Assembly (NCBI GenBank): GCA_029298735.1
Contig: JANSLP010000036.1
Coordinates: forward strand, 113,836 to 177,835
Direction: 5' to 3'
Origin: Ophiostoma sp. CBS 140.51
Taxonomy: Eukaryota; Ascomycota; Sordariomycetes; Ophiostomatales; Ophiostomataceae
DNA length: 64,000 nt
The notes below the pieces were generated by a model. That model saw only the letters and a list, made by a program, of their open reading frames with translations, had not been told where the DNA came from and did no database searches. Every line of letters begins with the position of its first letter. Within the stretch, counting starts at the first letter, position 1. Below, in pieces: positions 25,233 through 36,602 of the stretch. The position numbers and the translations under genes are program-made.

Positions 25233-25708
25233 GTGCATCGTGTTGTGGGTGCTGTTCGTCGTGAAGTGCTGGATGCACTGAAGACACAGTGGGACGGATT
25301 TGTAACGAATACAGCTAGTAGAAACTCATCAAAATCAGGATTTAACTGCGCTTTATTTTCTCATCGTGAATTGCTAATTAATATTACTAGCCTCATCGGC
25401 TGACGATAACAAGTAGAGTGGCATGATATGAGCGTCTGGCTCTTTCAATTAAATGAAAACAAAATACCGCGCCTTTCATTTTTGGTGTCCAAGGAATCCG
25501 GGGTCTTGACCCAACCTCCCCGAAAGTGATACACAGTTTCCAAAATATCACCCCATCCCATTTCCTAACGAGGCATTTTCAATACCCTGAGATAGTAGAG
25601 AACAATAAATAAAAGTAACACAACGGAGTAAAACACAATTGACTGGCAACTGTAAAGATCTCTCGCGGCGCGTGACCAAGATGAGACCTTTGTTGCCATC
25701 CCCTGATC
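25233..25708. other. Convergent 3' flanks of PUP2 and the zinc-cluster gene
   Basis: This is AT-rich DNA (for example 25340-25400 and 25560-25640) between two convergent stop codons, as expected for overlapping or abutting polyadenylation regions. No gene is seen. Confidence 0.6.
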
Positions 25709-28700
25709 CTAGTCATGATCCCTGAGCTCCAACTTCTCAAGATCTGCTTCCACACTCAGCAGGCCGACAGCGTAGTGCGGGCGTTCAGACGAAGACAGTA
25801 CGAGACGCTCCTCCACTTCTTCGAGCTCCCGAACGCGGTCAATGAGCCGTCTCGGCTGGTTCCAGATACTCGACGGAGCCTCCTCGAGGTCCGGCGGCGA
25901 CTCGTACGGCGGGCCACGGCCCAGGTTGGCGGCCTTGACCCAGCCAGACTCACAGCCATTGGCAATCTGCCGGGCCGACTGCCAACCAGTCAACCGTGCC
26001 ACATTGTGCATTCTCCTGACCGTCCAGTGCCGTTGGGCGGTATCCTGGTACTGAACAGCAGCAACAAACAGCGGGAATGAGCTTTCGATAGAAACGCATC
26101 CGAGAAGTGTGTTGATGCTGGACATGGTACCCATATCCTCGCCACCAATACCGGCCACAATGCGGCCGATCTGGATAGCGAACGGGGCGGTCTGCTGTGC
26201 GGCCATGCCGGCGGCCACCATAGCAATAGGAGGCATCGTCGGGTAGCAGCGATGGAGAACGATTAAGCCCATGTAGTAGTTCATCCACACGCCAGCGATA
26301 CTGTACGTGCGGTACTTGAGGGCCGGTCCAAAGGGGCTGCTGACGGGGGTGTCAAACTCCGGGCCGAGCGGCTCAAAGTCCGGACCGAGGTGCGCGCGGA
26401 ATACGTCAAATTGTTGGCGGATGGCCTCCCATTCGCGCATTGCCGCGGCTGTGCTCGTCTCCATGTCGACGTCATCGTTGTTCTCACTTTGCGGCGATAC
26501 CTCACGGGGTGGACTAAACCCCTTGGGAATTGTGACGCGGCCTGTCGACGGCATCATGCCGACGAACCCGGGAGGTGACTGGGCCTGGCCACCACCAGGA
26601 GGTCCATCGGACCGCATCATCTTCCTTTTGCGGGCCTGGTCTTTCGAGGAGAAGCTGCATAGTCGGCCGAGGAGCAGCATCAGATGATCGTATGTGCCGT
26701 AACTATTCGGTTAGCATTATTCATAAGACACATTTGGTTCTCGGAGCACATATATAACTTACATAGCGTCGATTTTGCCAATCGGGGCACGCGGAGTGCA
26801 CTGCGTCCAACAGCCGTATTCCATTCTGAGAGGGGTTGTTAGCAAATAGTAAAAATGACCAATGAGTACAAAAATAACTTACAGTAGCGGTGTACCACCG
26901 AGGATGCTCTGGTACACATCCATCTTGCAGTACCACCAAAAGACATCAGCGATGAGCTCATAGGTCTCAATGTCTTTCTCAGTGAAGTGCTGGGGAGCTG
27001 TCCAGGAAAGCGGTGTTGCCGAGGACAGGGGCACATTTGGAGTAGAGTCATCATATGCAACGGGCCGTCCAGAGAGTTGCGCAACAAGAGCAGTGTCCAC
27101 CTGGTCAATGTCTGTCTCGGCCACCATAGCGTTGGCATACGGCTCATCACCGGCCTCCGACTTAAAGTTCTGGAGGAATTGGCGCTGATCCCGCTTCAGA
27201 GAAACAATCTTCTTGGTCATGTCCCGGATTGGAATCTCTCTAAGAATCGCGCGGGCACCCCACAGATGCTTGCACCACTTGTCGTGGTCCGAGTTCCACA
27301 CTTCATAGAAACCCAGCAGCATTGTGGCGGCCAGAGTTGCTGGCTGGACACGACGAGATGGGCTCCCGCAATTGCGTGCAATCCGCCGCAAGCTCAGGTG
27401 GTAGTGTTTCATGGAAGCTGTATGCGGCGCGCCTTGGAGTCTCGCCATCTGCAAACTACCGAGCGCAAGCATCGCCTGAAGCAGAGCAGGATGGTTCAGC
27501 GCTATGATCGGGAAGGTATCTAAAGGTTGGTCAATATATGTGTTGAAAATGCACGCACCAAATTTTATAGAGAGTGAGAAAAAACTTACAGGTCCAAATG
27601 TGTTGCCGCGACCGGGGCACGGGCTGACCTTGGAAGATTGGCGTTGGATCGACCGGACGGCGCTCGAAGAGGGACATACTCGGGCCCGTGACGTTGACAA
27701 AGTACCAGAAGACCGATGCGGTTTGAGCGTCGTTGAGGGGTGAGTTGACGGAAGACGGAATATAGGTAGACAACACGTTGGCATCGGCAAAATTGGAAAA
27801 TGTCCGCATCTGGGTACCAAAGGCATCAATGGGGCGGTTGTGCAAACGCTTGGCAACGATAACACCGAGGTCATTAGACTCGAGGTGTTGCGCCTCATCC
27901 TCAGACTCTTCTTCCTCGTCCTCGGATTCGACCATGGATGCGTCATCATCAGGGTACCAGTACGCATTTTCTTCGTCCAACACATATCTGATCTGTTCGC
28001 CCGCCTCGTTGTAAAAGACATGAACTTGTTGTTGGCCTGATGGAATCGTAGTGATATTGGCAGTCGCAAGAGGTTCTCCACCTGGCCATTGTGCTGGGTC
28101 GATGGGAATATGTGGTGTCGTAGATCCATCAATAGATGTTGTGGTTGGGACGGATTCCAAGCTCACAGGCGATATCAATGGCTGCTGATTGTAGTTGAGA
28201 CTCGCGGCGTCCGGAAGCGGCTGCTGCTGCCACGTTTGTTGTGGTTCTGGTTGCGGCTGTGAGAAAGCTGATGGATCCATGTGTGGGTTTGGCTGATGAG
28301 GCGGTTGCTGCTGTGGTATGTAAGCCATCTGCTGCGGGTGTAATGTCATCGGGTGTCCTTGGTGGTAAAGGTGTTCCGGATGCAGTGGAAGTCCTTGCAT
28401 TGGCATTGGCTGCTGGTGCATGTGGTGATGAAGATGATGCGGTATACTACCCGGCGGCACATCGGCCATCATCGGCGGCCTTGGGGCGATGAATGGGAGT
28501 GGTACCTGAGCCTGTGGTGCCATGTGCCGTGCGCCGGCCATCTGGGCGTTGACGAGCATTGCATGTGGCGGAGCGTTCGGGAAGATAAGGTTGCCCATGT
28601 GGTTCGTTTGGAAGGTGCCCATGGGGTCCTTGAAGACCACGCGCTGGTTGTATCCATCACATTGTCTCTTCGATTTGATACAATTGTTGCATCTTGGTTT

Positions 28701-28953
28701 AGTCTCGTCGCACTTGATACGTCTCCTCCGACATGCTTCATTATGTTAGTACATCATCGCATAAAGTACTGTTGTTCAGACGGTGACCTAAAATTCATCA
28801 CGAGGGCGTATACATACTCAAACATCCTGTCTTTGTTCGTTTCTTCACCACAGGCTTCTTGCCCGTTGCTGTTTGAGAGGAGTCCTGGCCATCTGAGGTC
28901 GAAGCTGTGCGGCGCACGTCCGAGGACCCGGACTGCAAATTATCTGCTTCCAT
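25709..28953 (-). CDS. Zn(II)2Cys6 fungal transcription factor, five exons
   Basis: Exons are 28953-28818, 28735-27590, 27519-26883, 26825-26763 and 26702-25709 (2976 nt, 991 residues). The start is the first ATG in frame, giving MEADNLQSGS; the frame upstream has only a TTG. The first intron cuts through the DNA-binding domain. Joined, it gives six cysteines at 44, 47, 54, 61, 64 and 71 with C-x2-C-x6-C-x6-C-x2-C-x6-C spacing, the binuclear zinc cluster of the Gal4 class. A His, Gln, Pro and Met-rich stretch follows (about residues 120-260), then an acidic run ending EDEEEESEDEAQ. Then comes the middle-homology region typical of these regulators (for example TFPIIALNHPALLQAML and ATMLLGFYEVWNSDHDKW). 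It should act in the nucleus on DNA; its targets cannot be told from the sequence. Almost 6 kb without a supported gene lies upstream, consistent with complex regulation. Confidence 0.92.
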
Positions 28954-30660
28954 CTTGTCGGGAGGTCCGAATAGTCCGGTCGGCAATCACTCGAGACGTA
29001 GACAAGGGCCGTCCACGGCCGGTATTTTGTTGTTGACTGGCTAATATGTCGAAAATAAACCCGACTTGTTTCGCGCACAGTAATGACTGACTGTAGGGTT
29101 GAGATGGCGGGATGGAAGGAAGGTTGGCCAGGGGCGAGAAGGAATCGAAAAGCAAGTCCCAAAAAATCGAAGAAACAAATTGACGGGGAATCCCAAGAGA
29201 ACGCGTCAAGTTCGTCACCCCCGCAAGGGTCGGAGGTCGTATAGAAGAAACAACGAGGGGGGTTGGCTGGTGAAGATGTGCGAGTGTAAGGAAAAAGCCA
29301 AGACGATTGTTGGTGGGAGAGCCCGATCTTGACCAGACGTAAGAGAAAAGAAGTAAAGGAGGAAAAGGTACAAGTCACCCTTGGCCTGTGCACGTACTAA
29401 TGCACTCGAGAAGCAACCTCCGAAGCAGGTCTCTGCCGTACGCTCTTGTACTGAGACAGTGGACAGGGCTCCAGAAATTCAACCGGCCGGAACAAAACGC
29501 AAAGCAGGTCGGTCTTCGCAAACCTGTGGGCAACCGCAGTCCGCAGTTGCAGATATGGAGAAGGGCCGGTCGTGTGGAGAAAGGGCGAGAAAGACTGAGC
29601 GAGCGAGAGAAAGAAAGAGTCGGCGTTGATAGACAAAAAGGAGAGAACCCGGGGCGTGAGACAGAGAACAGGACGGCTCTGCAAAGCAACGACGGGAGTA
29701 TATGGGTCAGTTCTGCTCTGCTGGGTGCGAGATCGACTCTTTTGGATCCTTGGTGTGCAAGTGTGAGATTTGATCTGCTGCAGAATCTCTAGGCGAAAAG
29801 GCTGGTTCTCTGGTTCTCTGGTGCTTCGCAGGTCACTTGCAGGGTTCTCTGCAGCCGCTCTTGCAGGTTGTCAGGGGGAGGGGTCGTCTTGTAAGATGTA
29901 GATTTGTTGCTTGGGTGCCTAAGTGCGTGGGTGCTTTGATGTTCTGGCTTGGCTTTTTTTGTTCTTCTTTCTTGTCCCTCCTCACGGTAACCAGAGCACC
30001 CGTGGGCGATGTGCGAGAAATGGCCGGAGGACTTGGCAGAAGAGAAATGAAATAACCGCCAAAAAAGTAAAAATAACACAAAAGACTATGGCGAGTGAGA
30101 CAGTTTTTGTGTAGCAGGAGGCCTGTGGTGTGGTGGACAAGTACACACTCGGTCGGTCGTACACACAAGGCACCCTGCCAGTCTCTAACGAACAAGCAGG
30201 ACGAAGAAGCGAGATGCGGCGAGCGTGACAGCTGAGGTGGCCCTGTCGTCGGCCAGGAAGAGACCAGATGCCAGAACCATTTTCTCGGAAAGAGGCAAAC
30301 TCGCAAGGTATGGGTCTTCTCTATAGACCACAGCAACACGCGGGGGGAGGGGAATCGGCCGGGTCAGACGGGGTCGGCTTTGGTTTAGAGAAAATGAGGC
30401 CGAGCTGGGCGGTGAATTTGGCTGATAGATCCGTAGAATATGTGTAGAAGAATATCAGGAGAATTCTATCTGTCTGTTGGTCGAGCTCAAGGAATGTTGC
30501 TATATGAGAACAACATCTTGGTACCTGGTGTGTATTTATGGCGACAAGAAAACCGAGCTCTTTTCAAGAGTGAGAAGAAAGGTGAGGATCGGACCGAGAA
30601 GCCTTGGAGAAAGATAGCGGACCCAAGAAGTTGAAGAAGATAGATGGGACGGTGGTGAGC

Positions 30661-30676
30661 AGAGAGAGAGAGAGAG
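30661..30676 (+). repeat. (AG)8 microsatellite
   Basis: Perfect AG dinucleotide run within the purine-rich region upstream of the zinc-cluster gene. Confidence 0.85.
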
Positions 30677-32330
30677 AAAGACTGTTCGCGCAAGCAAGAA
30701 GAGGGGCCAGTGAGACGGCAGAATAAGTGGGGGTCTGCCAGGAAGCAAAAAGATTGTTCGCTCCGTCGAGGCTGCAACCCAACAAAGCAAAAATAGGAAG
30801 ACAGACGTCAAAGCAAGCACGAGGAGAGAGAGATGGCACCGGGGGTCAGGAAAAAGGTGTCGGGGAAAAGCACAAGTGACAGGCCGGCAAAACAACACCA
30901 AGCAGGAAACAAGACCAAGCAAGACCCAAGCAGGCGACGTGATGCAATGTTGAATCTTGTAGTATCCTGGTGGTTTTAAGGTGACTTTCTGCTGTTTGTG
31001 CAGCTCCCGTCGGCGAGATATTCAGATTGGCAGGTGTGTGGCCCAGTAAGAAAGAGGTTGAAGAAAGCGGCGGGAGACGGGGTGGTTTAGAAAAGGCTTG
31101 AAAACCGAGAACGAAGATGGAGCTAAACCCTAAGCTGCCAGCCCGTTGTTGGTGCCAATTGCGCAGTGTATAAGTTGAGTTACTCCATACACCGTCGAAA
31201 ATCGAGAAAACAAGAAGATGGCGGGGCCTAATGCACTTGCGGGCGCCGAAGAAGGGCCATTGCCTATGAGCAAGAGATTGGCCGAGAGCTGGACGGGGTG
31301 TGCTTGGGTTTCGTAGCCGTCTACCCAGTACGGAGTTTTATGTTTAGAGAGAGAAAAACAACAAGTGGTTGGATGCCGGCAGGTGGATTATGTCTTATTG
31401 TGTGGATTTGAAGATACAGGACCGGGGGACGGGCACGAGCAGCCGCTGTCGTACGTGACGGTGGGGAGGGACGAGGAGTGATAGTAGTGGCAGGGTGGGA
31501 GATACGACACGACGTAAACGGAAAGGATGACAGTGGGAATGGCCGCAAAAAGGCACAAACTGACACGAAAAGTGAGAAGAAAAGAAAAGATAAAAATATG
31601 GAAGCAGATTGTTGCGTCGCCCGGGAACAAATGGGCAGACGAGAACGACAGCGAGGACAGGAAGCCTGCGGCGAAGGGTGGGTAACTCCGAGAGACAGGG
31701 TAGAGTGGGGGCTGCCGGGACCAGGGGTCTTGATGATGGGAGGCGATGCAGCAGGAAACGAAGAAAAAAATGCAGAAGAAGTTGAGCACGAAAGATGAGG
31801 TGAAAAGGGGAAACAAGAAGGGGTGGTGATGACGATGGCTGCAGAAGCTCTAAAACGGGCTAGCACGTGAAGTGGCGGGTGAGCAAGTTGAGGAAGCTAG
31901 GCAGTCGAATTGATCAGTGGAGGGAAGCAGCGATGGGGATGGTGTTTGGAAGGATCCGATCGAAGGAAGGCACCATGGGTCACTTCTGCAGACAAAAGGC
32001 AGGAAAACGTGCAGTGTGGACAGGTGGGGATCCACAGCACCGGCATTCGCGATCGACAGCAGCCACCAACTCCGTTAAATATATTATGTAGCTGTATCGA
32101 ATCGGGAAGGAAGCACAGGAGGCTTTATTTTGTTCTTGTAACTGAGCGTTTTCGGGTGCCTGTGGCATGCGGTATATAGGGGAAGCTGGTACGAATTTAA
32201 CGTTGCAAAAAAGGAGCAAGGAACGGCCACACAAAGTACCTGACGCCTGTGTTTCCGGTGGCTCTTTTTACGCACTCGTCGACGACCTGTTGTTTATCAC
32301 CAACAGGCACACCAACAGACACTACTTCTT

Positions 32331-32400
32331 CATAAGCCCATTAACCCATAAGCCAATGAGCCAATAAGCCCACAAGCCCACATCTGCATCTGCATCTGCA
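32331..32400 (+). repeat. Degenerate short tandem repeat, AAGCCCA then ATCTGC units
   Basis: Several variants of an approximately 8-9 base unit built on AAGCCCA occur at 32331-32382. They run directly into three copies of ATCTGC. It is non-coding in appearance. Confidence 0.55.
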
Positions 32401-34724
32401 GAGAGAACGTTGGGGCAACTGCTAGCGCAGGTGGGTGGGCAGATTTTAGGACCTTGAGAGCAACCTCTGGGCATTTCCCCATGAGCATGGCCGCCAGTGA
32501 GGGGTTTAAGCCCTGTCTGGCTAATCCTGTGGGGTGGAAGTTGATAAAATTCCGCAGCTGTAGGCTTCTATGGGCTCCTCAACGTTAAGATAATCCGCTA
32601 CTTTCATACTCTCTGCTGCTGGCGGATGGCAAGCATCTGGGTTTTCGGTTTCTTTGTTCCCCGAATGGCAGATGGTCCGAGTCGAGGCTTCTTCGCAGAT
32701 CGAGGTCAAAGCCAAGCTCCCAAGTCAAAAAGTTTGAATTTTGGAGCGGAGCCGGCACAATGATAAACACCTGCGGGACGAGGGCCGTTGAAAAGCCGAA
32801 AAAAGAAAAGAAAGGGACCCAAGAAGAACAAGAAGAAGAAAGTAGAGAAAAAAGTGATCGATGGAGAGAAGATGATTAAGACGACTAACACGGCAAGTAG
32901 AATAACAGTACATATGGAATGGTTGAAAGACTAGATATCACGGAGTGGCCGTTGTACAAAGGGAGAATAAAAAAAGAATAAATGGCGCTGGGTAGAAATC
33001 GCAACAGGGGATGTGGCCGGCTTGAATATTTCTTGCCTTTTGTGCTCCGTACATCCGTACACACGTACGTCCGTCCGTCCATCGCAAGGGAAGAATGAGG
33101 TCAAGAATAAAAGAGGGCATAGAAGAGAAACGAGCAAGGGTCACTGGGCCCTGTCCCACGAATGGCCGAGGAAAGGAGGTCGAGAGGTGCGTACGTTGTG
33201 CGACATGAGCCCCAGACGAGAATGGACGATGGGAGGAGATGGAAGAAGATGGAATTAAAGGAGAGAGAGCAAGGGTTAAGGTATGCAATAGGAAAATGAG
33301 AAGAGAACGAGAACAGGATATCGTAGCCAAGCATGTGTCGTAAATAGGCAAGATGCAAGAGCCTGTAAGCCAAGAGAGCTCCTGCCAGAACTTCACGAGC
33401 AGCGTACAAAAATAAGTACGAGAGAAATGGACCCACAGCTTGGGCTCACGTTGTGCAGCAGGTGCAGGCCGCATCTTGCTGTCGTCTTCTCTCTTGCTCT
33501 TTCCTTTTCTTTCTACAGATACCGTATCGTCAGACAAAAAAGCGAAAAGGGATATATATGTATAAAGGGGTGCTGAGAGAGACAAGGAAAGAAACGACGG
33601 GTCAATGCGGCAAACAAGCAGACAAGAAGGGAAAGAAGAGATTATGACGAGACAGAAAAGAGAGAGAATATGGTCAGAAACGGAAAGAGAGGAGGAGCAG
33701 GACGGACGAGAAACAAGAAAGGGAAGGAGGGACCAAGACACTTCGTACGAGAAAGAGGTCTCCCAACACAAAGACGTGTGCAACTGCGCATCGTCTGCTG
33801 CACGACTCGAGTGAGCGCCACGAAACTGTGGCCGTCTGTCATGCCAATTCGTGCAAGGCCAGTATGGTGTCGTATACGTTGTCTGTTTTGTTCCTTGATC
33901 GTTCCTACTCCGTTTTGTTCAAAGAGTGTCATTGAGTCTCTCTTGCCGCTTATGGGGAAAACGAGCAGCGGACTTTGTCCGTTCTTTCTATATATGGCGA
34001 GATGGAAAGGAAGGTGACGAAATGCGAAGCTCTCTTCCGTTCTCCGTAAGCATATCGGGAAGGAAGGAGGGTGGCCCGACCGTTGGCAACTGCCGTTGCC
34101 GGGCAGTTGGTTCGTCTTGAGATTCTGGGTGTTTTGTGTCCCATATGTCCAAAACGCTGAACACAGCAGCCGCCTACGATTTAGCGTGTTGTGCTTGCTT
34201 ATCTGTACGTGATGATGTACTATGTTTTTTGGTCATGTATGTATTTTACGCCTCGCTGGGAATTTGTGCCACGGAGGAATACAGTCACGGCAAAACTTGT
34301 ACTAAATGAGACTTGCTGAAAAATAGGAGGCTCAAAAATAAGGAATTAATCTGAGCAATTTAGTCTTTCGTGATGTCAACAGATCTCGGCTCCTTCCCGA
34401 TGCCATATTCGGTGATTTCTAACCAATTCTATGTCAGCAGCTTTCAGCCTCATCAAGAATGGCCGGCAGCACGTCCACCCGCCACCAAAAAAGCCCGTTT
34501 TGACACGAGGAAAAGAAGATAGTACTCCCAACAGTATGGCGGGGTGACTTTTGCACGTTTGGCTCGATTGGCAATCACGCGAGCCACGCAAGCGCAAGTG
34601 TTATTTCAGTCTTGTTGGAGAGAGCGGGAAAGAGCGACCGACCTGAGCTGAACGGTTGGTAATTGTGGGTGAAAGTGGGGAATGCGATCGCGGAACGTCA
34701 TTGACCTCGGGCCACAGCTTCCAT

Positions 34725-34752
34725 AGCTTCAAGCTTCAAGCTTCAAGCTTCA
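34725..34752 (+). repeat. (AGCTTCA)4 heptamer repeat in the dehydrogenase promoter
   Basis: Four perfect tandem heptamers lie 143 bases before the dehydrogenase ATG. Each junction with the next creates an AAGCTT palindrome. A short T/A-rich stretch (34780-34812) separates the array from the CA/TC-rich leader. The array may be a protein-binding cluster or a neutral slippage product. Confidence 0.8.
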
Positions 34753-34895
34753 CATAAAAGCTCGGGTTCTTGGACAATGGTGTTTTCAAATTTTAAATAA
34801 AAAAAAATATCGGAAACCAAATCGTTACAATCTATATCCATATCGACCGTCACATCATTCACGCATTCAACTCTCACATCAGCACTACCACAATA

Positions 34896-36201
34896 ATGGC
34901 TGAGCACGTCGAACGCTTCAACCCGGCAAAAGAGCTGCCAATCATCTCGTATGGATTGCCCTACGAAGATGCGATCGCACAGCACCTGACGACGACTCTG
35001 AAACGCACGCGGCCATACCTCTTGGTCTCTGGATCGCTCAGCCGCGATACCGATGTCGTCGACCGCCTAACCAAGCGCCTCAAGGCTGCCGGCGCTGAAG
35101 TGGCTGCTGTCACCACGGGCATCCGTTCGCACACGCTCTACGAAGACTTGTTGCCGATTCTGGCCGAGTTCCGCTCCACCAAGGCCGACTCGTTTGTCGT
35201 TGTCGGCGGCGGCAGTCTGGTCGATGGCGCCAAGGTCATGTCATATGCCCTGGCCAACGGCGTCGACTCCCACGAGAGCTTTGAGTCCCTGGCCGAGCGC
35301 AGCGGCACCAATGGCGGTCCCAATATCAAGCACTCAGAGATCTCCTACATGTGTGCAACGACGACGCTCTCGGCCGGTGAGTACAGCACCTTTGGCGGCG
35401 CCACCAATGAACGGACGCACCACAAGCAGCTGTTTTACGACCCCTCCGAAAATGCTGGCCACCGTGTGATTGTCATTGACCCGCGTCTGACGCTGACGGC
35501 ACCGCCGAGTGTATGGCTATCAACTGGCATGCGTGCCGTAGACCACTGTGTCGAGACCGTGTGTGCCAAGGACCCCAAGCCCGAAGCGACGGCGGCCGCC
35601 CTCCAAGGTATCCGACAGTTGATCCCGGCGCTTCTCCGCAGCAAAAAGGATGCCAACGATCTGGATGCGCGTCTGCAGGCACAGCTAGGTGCTGGTCAGA
35701 GCATGAAGGGCGTAGTTGTGTACGATGTGGCCTTGGGCGGATCCCACGGCATAGGCCACCAGTTAGGGCCTCAGGGTGTTCCTCATGCGGGTAGGTTGCG
35801 CCTTTTTGTGATTATGTTTTCTGGGTAATTTTTAGTACTAACCTCCCATCTTAACACCAGAGACAACCTGCGTTCTGCTGCCAGCCGTACTCAAATACAA
35901 CGCCCGTGTCAACAAGGACCAGCAGAAGCTTGTGCTGGACACGCTCTGGGACGAGCCGATTGTGGCCGAGACTCTGGTGAAGCAAGGCAAGCTGGACCGA
36001 GAGACTGCCGACCTGGGCGACGCTCTTGACGTAATCATTCGCGCCCTCGACCTGCCGCGCAAGCTGTCGCACTACGGCATAGGCCGCAACAAGCTTGACA
36101 GTATCGCAACGATCAGCTTGTCGGACTGGATGGTCAAGACGAACCCAGTGCCGTTGGACACGAAGGAAAAGATTCTCGAAATTCTGGAGCAGTGCTTATA
36201 A
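34896..36201 (+). CDS. Iron-type alcohol dehydrogenase family, maleylacetate-reductase-like
   Basis: Exon 1 is 34896-35790 and exon 2 is 35861-36201 (1236 nt, 411 residues). The 70-bp intron has a TACTAAC branch site. The family is NAD(P)H-dependent group III dehydrogenases. The dinucleotide motif is VVVGGGSLVDGAK. Closer likeness to maleylacetate reductases (the reduction step feeding aromatic-ring cleavage products to 3-oxoadipate) comes from two places. GMRAVDHCVETV corresponds to GMNAMAHAVE in bacterial MacA, and PHAETTCVLLP corresponds to PHAETHTIVLP. The canonical metal-ligand Asp, four residues before the conserved His217, is Arg213 here, so classical Fe/Zn binding may be altered. His284 and His288 (HGIGH) are present. 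No ring-cleavage dioxygenase gene is adjacent, so the pathway is inferred from homology only. RRP8 follows in tandem 401 bp downstream. Confidence 0.93.
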
Positions 36202-36602
36202 GTGTAGGACAGGTCGTAAAATTCGGGTGAATATATAGTGACTTCATATTGTAACAGATATAGTTGAGATAAAAATCAGAAAAAATAAGAGAAGGAAACA
36301 ACAATAATTATGACCGTTGAATGTCGTCTGAAGAAAGTGAGATTAAGAAGATCAGCAATGTCAGCGTTATAATTGAGGTGGGTGCTTATCGATAAGACCC
36401 ACTGTAGCACTGATTGGCTGTGTTGGCTCAACGGTCCATAATATTTTTTATTTTTTCTAATCGCTTATCACCTACCTAGAAAGTTTCCTTCACCATCACG
36501 GCGCTACTTTTTCTTTGCAGCCGAAGGTGCATTCTCAACATACGAACAACACACGTTCGACGACTCATTCACTTCTCGACACTACCCCCCACAACTTTTA
36601 AA
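36202..36602. promoter_or_regulatory. RRP8 promoter and leader
   Basis: The left part is A-rich (36230-36310), probably the 3' end of the dehydrogenase transcript. The last 120 bases before RRP8 are a C/A/T-rich leader ending in AAA just before the ATG. No gene is seen. Confidence 0.6.

Larger units (their letters stand above)
28954..34895. other. 6 kb divergent intergenic region, purine-rich on the plus strand
   Basis: This region separates the divergent zinc-cluster gene (minus) and dehydrogenase gene (plus). Large parts (about 29.4-31.9 kb and 32.7-33.8 kb) are purine-rich on the plus strand; 33601-33660 has 47 purines in 60 bases. Read in the sense of the zinc-cluster gene this is a very long pyrimidine-rich upstream region. 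The many minus-strand frames rich in Phe, Leu and Ser here are by-products of that bias. An (AG)8 run lies at 30661-30676 and a degenerate AAGCCCA-type repeat at 32331-32382. No gene is supported. Confidence 0.55.
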
